A stretch of 59,672 nt of DNA. It comes from Archangium sp. GTDB lineage: Bacteria; Myxococcota; Myxococcia; Myxococcales; Myxococcaceae. How positions within the stretch are numbered: the stretch's first letter is position 1; the number at the start of each line of letters is the position of its first letter. The stretch spans positions 1-59,672 of the forward strand of contig JAUYRZ010000071.1 in NCBI GenBank assembly GCA_030695565.1, given 5' to 3'. Both the position numbers and the translations under genes were made by a program. Below, one piece after another: positions 53,883 to 59,672 of the stretch. The notes under the pieces were generated by a model. That model saw nothing but the letters and a program-made list of their open reading frames with translations, had not been told where the DNA came from and searched no databases.

Positions 53883-54000
53883 GCTGGTGGCAGATGCTAC
53901 CTGCCGCGCTTCACTTCGTTTCGCTTCTTTTCGCCCCCCACGCGGATGAAGAAGGGTGAAGAGGTGTGTGCCTGCGCATACCTGTGGTTAGGGTACCCGC

Positions 54001-55785
54001 GTGTCTGCGAAACCCGACCCGAAGAACGAGAAGAAGCCCCCGCTTCCCGTCACCCTCAAACGTCTCTACTCGTTGGCCTGGCCCGAACGCTGGCCCTTGC
54101 TCTTCGCCACCCTTTTCCTGGTCGGCAGCAGCGTGGGCAACCTCGCTTTCCCCCGGGCGATGGGCACGCTCTTCGACGAGTCACTGCTGGGGCTGAAGGC
54201 CGGTGCAGTCGATCTGGACCGCGTCGATCAGATGGCGCTCATCTTGATCGTCATCTTTGCCGGCACCGCGATCGCCTCGGCGTTGCGCTTCCTCATCTAC
54301 AGCCGCGCGGGCGAACGCATCGTCAGCAAGCTGCGAGGCGATCTCTACGCGTCGCTGCTCAGCCAGGAGATCGGCTTCTTCGACACGCAGAAGACCGGCG
54401 ATCTCACCAGCCGGCTCTCCTCCGATGCCGCGGTGCTGCAGAACACCGTCACCGCCAGCTTGAGCATGGTGCTGCGCAACCTGATGATCGCCGTCGGCGC
54501 GCTGGGCATGCTGCTCTACACCTCGCCCAAGTTGACCTTGATGATGATGGGCGTGGTCCCGCCCGTCGCGCTCTCGGCGGTTTTCTACGGCCGGCGGGTG
54601 CGCAAGCTGTCGCGTGAATCGCAAGACGCGCTCGCGAGGGCCAGTGACGTGGCCGTGGAGTCGTTGGGGGGCATTCGCACGGTGCGTGGTTTTGCCGCCG
54701 AGAAGAAAGAGGTCGCGCGCTATCGCGAGGCCGTCGACAGCTCGCTCCAGCTCGCCTTCAAGCGCATCAAGCTCTCCGCGATGTTCTTCGGCATCGCGTT
54801 CTTCGCGGCGTTCGGCGCGGGCGATTTCGTCTTCTGGTACGGCGCGCGAATGATGGCCTCGGGTGCACTCTCGCCCGGCGCGTTGTTCTCGTTCCTCTTC
54901 TACACGATGCAGCTCGCCTTCGGCCTCGCAGCCCTGGCCGAGCTGTGGACGGAAGTGCAGCGAGCCGCGGGCGCCGCCGAACGGGTGTTCGACCTGCTGC
55001 ACCGCAAGCCGGAGATCCCTTCCACCGAAGGCCGCCAGCTCGCCACCGTGCAGGGCCAGCTGGAGTTCAAGGACGTCTCGTTCGCCTACCCCACCCGCCC
55101 CGACACCAAGGTGCTGCAAAACTTCTCGCTCGCGCTCAAGCCGGGCGAAGTGGTGGCGGTGGTGGGCCCTTCAGGCGCGGGCAAGTCGACCATCGCCTCG
55201 TTGCTCTACCGCCTCTATGATCCCGCAGGCGGCCGGCTGGAGCTCGATGGCGTACCGTTCAACGAGCTCGACGCCGAGTGGTTGCGCCGGCAGGTGGGCG
55301 TGGTCGCGCAAGAGCCCCTGCTCTTCTCCACCTCGGTGGCCGACAACATCCGCTACGGCCGGCCGGAAGCGACCGATGAAGAGGTGGAGGCCGCGGCGAA
55401 GCTGGCCAACGCCGACCCGTTCATCTCCACCTTCCCCGACAAGTACAAGACGCTGGTGGGCGAACGCGGCATTCAGCTCTCCGGTGGCCAGAAGCAGCGC
55501 GTGGCCATCGCGCGCGCGGTGCTGAAGAACCCCCGCATTCTCATCCTCGACGAGGCCACCTCAGCGCTCGACGCCGAGAGCGAACACCTGGTGCGAGAGG
55601 CCCTGGAGCGTCTGATGGAGGGGCGCACCACGTTGGTGATCGCGCACCGGCTCTCGACCGTGAAGGGCGCGGATCGCGTGGTGGTGCTCGACGCGGGCGC
55701 GATCGTGCAGTCAGGAACCCACTCGGATTTGGTGGGGACCGAGGGGCTCTACCGCAGGCTGGTGGAACGACAGTTTGCCGCCTGA
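54001..55785 (+). CDS. ABC exporter (fused membrane and ATPase domains)
   Basis: 594 residues from GTG 54001 (S-A-K-P-D-P). Six helices in residues 20-320 form the exporter domain, including L-L-F-A-T-L-F-L-V-G-S-S. The ATPase domain has Walker A G-P-S-G-A-G-K-S-T near 386, Q-loop V-V-A-Q-E-P near 435, signature L-S-G-G-Q-K-Q-R near 492, Walker B I-L-I-L-D-E-A-T-S-A-L-D near 512 and H-loop I-A-H-R-L-S near 544. This is the half-transporter type (MsbA/ABCB-like) that works as a dimer on lipids or peptides. Divergent from the PilT-like gene. Substrate unknown. Confidence 0.94.
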   Translation: MSAKPDPKNEKKPPLPVTLKRLYSLAWPERWPLLFATLFLVGSSVGNLAFPRAMGTLFDESLLGLKAGAVDLDRVDQMALILIVIFAGTAIASALRFLIYSRAGERIVSKLRGDLYASLLSQEIGFFDTQKTGDLTSRLSSDAAVLQNTVTASLSMVLRNLMIAVGALGMLLYTSPKLTLMMMGVVPPVALSAVFYGRRVRKLSRESQDALARASDVAVESLGGIRTVRGFAAEKKEVARYREAVDSSLQLAFKRIKLSAMFFGIAFFAAFGAGDFVFWYGARMMASGALSPGALFSFLFYTMQLAFGLAALAELWTEVQRAAGAAERVFDLLHRKPEIPSTEGRQLATVQGQLEFKDVSFAYPTRPDTKVLQNFSLALKPGEVVAVVGPSGAGKSTIASLLYRLYDPAGGRLELDGVPFNELDAEWLRRQVGVVAQEPLLFSTSVADNIRYGRPEATDEEVEAAAKLANADPFISTFPDKYKTLVGERGIQLSGGQKQRVAIARAVLKNPRILILDEATSALDAESEHLVREALERLMEGRTTLVIAHRLSTVKGADRVVVLDAGAIVQSGTHSDLVGTEGLYRRLVERQFAA

Positions 55786-55791
55786 ACTGAA

Positions 55792-56130
55792 TCAGGCGGC
55801 GACAGGCAACGAAATCACCCGAATCAGCCGGGTCATTTCGTGCTCGAGGTTGGCGTAGAGCGCAGGGGCCGGAGCGAGATCGCCGGTGCCTCCGCAGACC
55901 TCGAGCGCACGCGCGCCTTCGGTGGCTGGCTTGGCCCCCAGGCTGACCAGCGCACCCTTGAGCCGATGCGCCGCGCGTTTGACGGCCAACGCGTCACCCG
56001 CGGTGATCGCCTTGCCCACGTCACGCACCAGACCATCGGCCTCACCCCGAAAGAGATCGAGCACCTCATTCACGAGGGACTCATCACCAGCGCAGTTTTC
56101 CCGAAGCGCGTTCCAATCAAGCGGTTCCAT
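55792..56130 (-). CDS. Histidine phosphotransfer (HPt) protein
   Basis: 112 residues from ATG 56130, preceded by AGGAGG six bases upstream; a longer open frame exists but has no support. The helical HPt domain contains the phosphorylated His in A-A-H-R-L-K-G-A-L-V-S-L-G-A near residue 57, and an upstream acidic stretch E-V-L-D-L-F. Such proteins relay phosphate between hybrid kinases and response regulators. No kinase is adjacent. Convergent with the ABC exporter gene (stop six bases away). Confidence 0.88.
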   Translation of the reverse strand: MEPLDWNALRENCAGDESLVNEVLDLFRGEADGLVRDVGKAITAGDALAVKRAAHRLKGALVSLGAKPATEGARALEVCGGTGDLAPAPALYANLEHEMTRLIRVISLPVAA

Positions 56131-56303
56131 CAAATCCTCCTGAGGCATTGTGTACCCGCCTCTCCTTGATGACCCTCTCGCACCGAGGGAAGCCATCATC
56201 GTCAGACCCTTTGTGCAAGCGCTGGACCCGAACACCCCAATTGTTCCCCCGCCGGCATTCGAAGGTTGCGTGGGGCCGGTGAGCAGTTTGAAATCACCGA
56301 CCG

Positions 56304-57164
56304 ATGCCCGCCGATACGCAGCTGCTCGCCGCCGTCCCCCTGTTCGAGCGGTTCAATGACGAAGAGCGGGAGCTCCTGGCCTCACAACTCGATGAGGTCG
56401 AGTTCCAGGCAGGGCAGATGATTTTCCGCCGAACGGATCCCGGAGGGGCGATCTTCATCGTGGCTTCTGGGGAGGTGGAGGTCTTCATCGAAGACAGCAC
56501 CGGGTCGCGCATCGTCTTCGAGACCGTCAAACCCGGGCATTTCTTCGGAGAACTCTCGTTGCTCGACGGCGAGTCGCGCAGCGCTTCGGCCCAGGCACTG
56601 GCGGTCACCCGGGCCCTGCGCATCGACCGGCAAGACCTGGAGAACCTCTTCGCGCGGCACCCCACCGCCGCGATGGACGTGCTGGGCGTCATCGGGCGGC
56701 GGCTGCGTGAGGCGGATCGTTTACTGGGCGTCAGGCCCCGCTTCTCACCCAACGAAGCCGCTGAAGAACGGGTCACCTGGGTGCAGGCCATCGCCGACGC
56801 CGCTGCTGACTTCTCCGGCCGCTTCAGCTTCTTGCTGGTGCACGCAGCGTGGTTCGCGGTGTGGATCGCGCTCAACGTGGGCTTCTTCAACGTGACGCCG
56901 TTCGACCCGTTCCCCTTCGGGTTGCTCACCATGATCGTCTCGCTCGAGGCGATCTTCTTGTCCTGCATGGTGTTGATCAGCCAGAACCGGTCAGGCCAGA
57001 AGGAGCGCATCCGCTCCGAGGTCGAATACGAGGCGAACATTCGCGCCGGCCTCGAGGTGACTCAGCTCCACGTGAAGATCGACGCGATGCTGGATCAGCT
57101 GGGCACCCGGCTTCACCTGCTGGAGAAGCAGGTGAGTCAAAAGCCACCGAATGGTCAGAGCTGA
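56304..57164 (+). CDS. Cyclic-nucleotide-binding protein with DUF1003 membrane domain
   Basis: A 286-residue protein. Residues 1-130 form a CRP-like cyclic nucleotide-binding domain: L-L-A-A-V-P-L-F near 8 and the phosphate-binding segment F-G-E-L-S-L-L-D-G-E-S-R-S-A-S-A near 80, with the Arg required for cNMP contact. A linker leads to a DUF1003 region with two helices (F-L-L-V-H-A-A-W-F-A-V-W-I-A-L near 175 and F-G-L-L-T-M-I-V-S-L-E-A-I-F-L near 211). The C-terminus is a coiled coil. DUF1003 proteins are poorly characterised; here it may be a cNMP-responsive membrane sensor. Confidence 0.9.
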   Translation: MPADTQLLAAVPLFERFNDEERELLASQLDEVEFQAGQMIFRRTDPGGAIFIVASGEVEVFIEDSTGSRIVFETVKPGHFFGELSLLDGESRSASAQALAVTRALRIDRQDLENLFARHPTAAMDVLGVIGRRLREADRLLGVRPRFSPNEAAEERVTWVQAIADAAADFSGRFSFLLVHAAWFAVWIALNVGFFNVTPFDPFPFGLLTMIVSLEAIFLSCMVLISQNRSGQKERIRSEVEYEANIRAGLEVTQLHVKIDAMLDQLGTRLHLLEKQVSQKPPNGQS

Positions 57165-57230
57165 CCCGGTAGCGCAGGTGAGCGGAGACCCTCGTTACGA
57201 GGCGTTGGCGTTGATCGATACTGCCGCTCC

Positions 57231-57605
57231 ATGAAGCCAGCCTCTTTCTTCAGCCCGCAGTTCTTCCGTCAGCGCACCGAGAACTCCGCTTCTGGTTCGA
57301 ACGCGGGCACCGAGTACCTGCGGCTGCAAGGTCACGCCGCCGAGCTGCATGAGCAGCGGCTGTATCTGGTGCCCGGTGGAACGCTCGACGTGATCGCCGA
57401 AGCACTCGGTGGCGTGGGCCTGGGCCGCATCGCCTACACGCCGGGGCTGCAGGCGGCGCTCAAGCGGAGCGAGACGTTCCTCACCTATCGCTTCACCGCC
57501 CCGCTCACCGCTCAGGAGGGTGAGTGCTTTCAGGTGAACTGCCACGGGCACGATCAGCTGCCTGCGTTTCACTTCGTGATCGAGGTCGGTTCGCTGGCCC
57601 CCTGA
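57231..57605 (+). CDS. Hypothetical protein
   Basis: A 124-residue soluble protein with one Cys pair in the C-terminal half (E-C-F-Q-V-N-C-H-G). It contains G-G-T-L-D-V-I-A-E-A-L-G-G-V-G-L-G and ends F-H-F-V-I-E-V-G. The gene is 66 bases after the DUF1003 gene and 44 before the next, on the same strand. Not recognised as a known family. Confidence 0.65.
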   Translation: MKPASFFSPQFFRQRTENSASGSNAGTEYLRLQGHAAELHEQRLYLVPGGTLDVIAEALGGVGLGRIAYTPGLQAALKRSETFLTYRFTAPLTAQEGECFQVNCHGHDQLPAFHFVIEVGSLAP

Positions 57606-57649
57606 ATGCAACTCCGGGTTGTGCCGAACAGGCCACCTGGAGGTGTGTG

Positions 57650-58849
57650 ATGTCGTTTTCCCGAACGTGCCTGGTGTGGGTGCTCGCAGCCATCGCTGCC
57701 GGCTGCGGCCCCACGCCCGAAGAACCGCTGCTTTCGCTCTCGCCTGATCGTTCGAGCTTCGATGGAAAGACCGAGCGGGTGGTGGTGCGGATCCGCGGCT
57801 GGGCCCTGGGTGGAATCCCCGCGGAGGGTGCGGTGCGCCTCACCTCACCCGTCGGCCACTTCGTCGAAGGCGAGGTGGTGACGCTCACCGAAGGCTTCGC
57901 CACGGCGACCTACGTGTGTTCGCCTGAAGAAGAGGCCGCGTGTTCGGGATCGGTGCGGCTCGCCGCTGAATGGGGCGAGGTGAACGCCACCACGCAGGTG
58001 TACATCGCGGCCGCGCTGGTCATCACGCCGGTCACCTGGGAAGTGGTCTCGACGCGCACGGCGGCCGCGCTGCTGGCGATCGCGACTTCGCCCGATGGTT
58101 CGGCGTGGGCGGTGGGTGAACGCGGCGCGGTGGTGCAGTTGATCGGCCGGCAGTGGCACGTGATCGCCAGCCCGGTGCGCACGAGGCTGCGCGCGATCAC
58201 CTTCGACATGGCCGGCAATCCGGTGATCGTCGGTGATGAAGGCGTGATGCTGCGGTGGCTCGACGGAGCGCTCAGGCGCCAGACATTCCCCGACAGCGGC
58301 TCGTTCACCGCCGTGGCGGTGGATGGCGATGGCCTGCTGCACGTGGGCTCCGAAGCCGGTCTCCTCTCCACGCTCGTGGGTGACGAGCTCGAGGCGAAGC
58401 TCGATCTGCGCACGCCCGTGCTGGGCATGGCGCCCCTCGACGGCGACGTGTGGGCCAGTGGTGATGGCCTGCTCGCGCGCTTCTCGGCCTCGCAGTGGAT
58501 GAACCTGCCGATGCCGCTGACCGCGAAGCTGACGGTGGTGCAGTCGGGCAGCGACGGCTTGTGGCTGGGCGGTGAACGTCAGGGCGCGACCAGCGTCACC
58601 GGCGTGGTCGTCGAAGGGCCGAACCCCAGTTGGCGCAGCACCCTGCTGCCCGAGCCCGTGAAGGCGTTCGCCGAAGTGCCGGGTGTGCCCGAGCGGTTCG
58701 CGCTCACCACCGCGCATCTCTACCGCCAGCTGGAAGGCGCGCAGTGGAAGGCGGTCGAGGTGCCCGCCGCCGGTGTCGCGATGACCAGCCGCAAGAGCGG
58801 TGACCTGGTGATCGTCGGGCCCGCGGGCTTCTCCTTGCTGCGTAAATGA
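57650..58849 (+). CDS. Lipoprotein with propeller-like repeats
   Basis: 399 residues from ATG 57650 (GGAGG seven bases upstream). Lipobox I-A-A-G-C near residue 19. A short Ig-like beta domain (about 30-125, with two Cys) is followed by blade-like repeats with patterns S-P-D-G-S-A-W-A-V-G-E-R-G-A, D-M-A-G-N-P-V-I-V-G-D-E-G-V and V-D-G-D-G-L-L-H-V-G-S-E-A-G-L, as in beta-propellers. It has the same plan as the lipoprotein at 48352. Likely exposed on the outer membrane; partner unknown. Confidence 0.85.
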   Translation: MSFSRTCLVWVLAAIAAGCGPTPEEPLLSLSPDRSSFDGKTERVVVRIRGWALGGIPAEGAVRLTSPVGHFVEGEVVTLTEGFATATYVCSPEEEAACSGSVRLAAEWGEVNATTQVYIAAALVITPVTWEVVSTRTAAALLAIATSPDGSAWAVGERGAVVQLIGRQWHVIASPVRTRLRAITFDMAGNPVIVGDEGVMLRWLDGALRRQTFPDSGSFTAVAVDGDGLLHVGSEAGLLSTLVGDELEAKLDLRTPVLGMAPLDGDVWASGDGLLARFSASQWMNLPMPLTAKLTVVQSGSDGLWLGGERQGATSVTGVVVEGPNPSWRSTLLPEPVKAFAEVPGVPERFALTTAHLYRQLEGAQWKAVEVPAAGVAMTSRKSGDLVIVGPAGFSLLRK

Positions 58850-58957
58850 AGCTGCGGGGCCAAATCTCCTCCCAATTCCAGCCCCTTACATTCGTTGTCA
58901 CAAGAATCGACACGGTCGCGTTGAGGGAATTGAACCCCTCACGAAAGGATGGACCGC

Positions 58958-59672
58958 ATGTCGTTCGCGCCCCGCACCCCGTCTTCCGTCGCCCCGTACG
59001 AGTCTTCTGGTGGCCGCCTCATCACCACCGATGGCCGCGCCCTGCCCCTCATCGGCGCCTCGCTGGCTGCCGACGCGAAGGGCGGCCTCGTGCGCATCAC
59101 GCTCGAGCAGACCTTCCGCAACCCGCACGACGAGCCGCTGCGCGTGACCTACTCGCTGCCGCTGCCGGCCGACGGCGCGGTGAGTGGCTTTGCCTTCCGC
59201 ATCGGTGAAGAGCGCGTGGTGGGCCAGGTCGACGCGAAGGCGCGCGCGCGACAACGTTTCGAAGACGCGATCCTCGAGGGGCGCACCGCGGCGATCCTCG
59301 ATCAGGAGCGCTCCAGCCTCTTCACCCAGGAGGTGGGCAACGTGCCGCCGCGCACCCAGGTGATCTGCGAGGTGCAGATCGATCAGAAGCTCACCTGGCT
59401 GCCCGACGGCGCGTGGGAGTGGCGTTTCCCCACCGTGGTGGCGCCCCGCTACCTCGGCGCACCCGGCCGGGTGGCGGATCATGCGCAAGTCTCCGTCGAC
59501 GTGGCGGATGCCGAGCTGCCGGTGAAGCTCTCGCTCTCGATGGCCATCCGCGATCGATTGCCGGAGAACGCGCGACCAGAGAGCCCCAGCCACACGCTCC
59601 ACTCGGGCCGGGGGCTGCAACGAACTGACGTGACCTTCGCCGATGAACGCGGCGCGGGGCTCGATCGCGACG
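58958..59672 (+). CDS. VIT-domain protein (5' part, runs off the window)
   Basis: ATG 58958 with AAGGA nine bases upstream starts a frame open to the right edge, 238 codons so far. It contains the vault/inter-alpha-trypsin (VIT) domain: F-R-N-P-H-D-E-P-L-R-V-T-Y-S-L-P-L-P near residue 57, then A-V-S-G-F-A-F-R-I-G, A-R-A-R-Q-R-F-E-D-A, L-F-T-Q-E-V-G-N-V-P-P near 120. VIT proteins normally continue with a von Willebrand type A domain, which would lie beyond the edge. There is no clear signal peptide. Probably a secreted or surface adhesion-like protein, but this cannot be checked here. Confidence 0.85.
   Translation, partial: MSFAPRTPSSVAPYESSGGRLITTDGRALPLIGASLAADAKGGLVRITLEQTFRNPHDEPLRVTYSLPLPADGAVSGFAFRIGEERVVGQVDAKARARQRFEDAILEGRTAAILDQERSSLFTQEVGNVPPRTQVICEVQIDQKLTWLPDGAWEWRFPTVVAPRYLGAPGRVADHAQVSVDVADAELPVKLSLSMAIRDRLPENARPESPSHTLHSGRGLQRTDVTFADERGAGLDRD

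Overview
The window is high-GC, gene-dense DNA whose gene families point to a myxobacterium (Myxococcota, probably the Myxococcus/Archangium side). The main clues are a gspC-to-gspN type II secretion cluster with Gly/Ala-rich inserts, secreted proteins with Asp-Ala-Gly linkers, Cys-rich repeat lipoproteins, FHA-domain sigma54 activators, several PilT-like ATPases and short hairpin repeats around and inside genes. No rRNA, tRNA, CRISPR array, transposase or phage gene was seen. The species cannot be named from sequence alone.

Layout. 1-1.9 kb: two tandem paralogues of unknown function. 1.95-7.25 kb: a scarred tandem duplication. The order crotonase(-), VOC protein(+), outer-membrane-like protein(+), APH-type kinase(+) occurs twice; in the first copy the kinase is cut short, in the second the crotonase and VOC genes are remnants and the outer-membrane gene is frameshifted. 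The intact kinase is followed by a DUF6285-like gene. 7.2-8.4 kb: a secreted alpha/beta hydrolase. 8.5-22.5 kb: a type II secretion operon, gspC-D-E-F-(37 aa)-G-(38 aa)-H-I-J-K-L-M-N, with two tiny membrane peptides beside the major pseudopilin and a sigma54-like -24/-12 motif at its head. 22.5-26.3 kb: two small exported proteins and a lipoprotein with 14 Cys-rich repeats and a C-terminal cupredoxin domain.

26.3-32.4 kb: a TadE/TadG-like operon on the minus strand, divergent from a sigma54 activator with two FHA domains. A dispersed hairpin repeat has become coding sequence in the N-termini of two of these pilin-like proteins and of GspI. 32.4-38.8 kb: ECF sigma factor, Cys-motif protein, an EF-G of the mitochondrial-EFG1-like (spdEFG) type, acyl-CoA synthetase and metallophosphoesterase. 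38.8-41.8 kb: a YcaO-TfuA pair with a downstream EEP-fold nuclease/phosphatase. 41.9-47.6 kb: EamA transporter, outer-membrane protein, two membrane proteins (one with FHA) and a carboxylesterase. 47.6-48.3 kb: a VapBC/FitAB toxin-antitoxin pair with a palindromic operator. 48.3-59.7 kb: propeller-like lipoproteins, an acyltransferase, glutathione peroxidase, two PilT-type ATPases, an ABC exporter, an HPt protein, a cNMP-binding/DUF1003 membrane protein and the start of a VIT-domain protein that runs off the right edge.

The genes suggest a predatory or surface-living lifestyle built around export: the type II machine can release folded exoproteins (the hydrolase and Cys-rich protein are the kind of product such cells export), while Tad-like pilins and PilT ATPases concern surface filaments. 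The most unusual items are the repeat-derived pilin N-termini, the two micro-peptides inside the gsp operon, the duplicated and decayed block, and the YcaO-TfuA pair with no visible peptide substrate.
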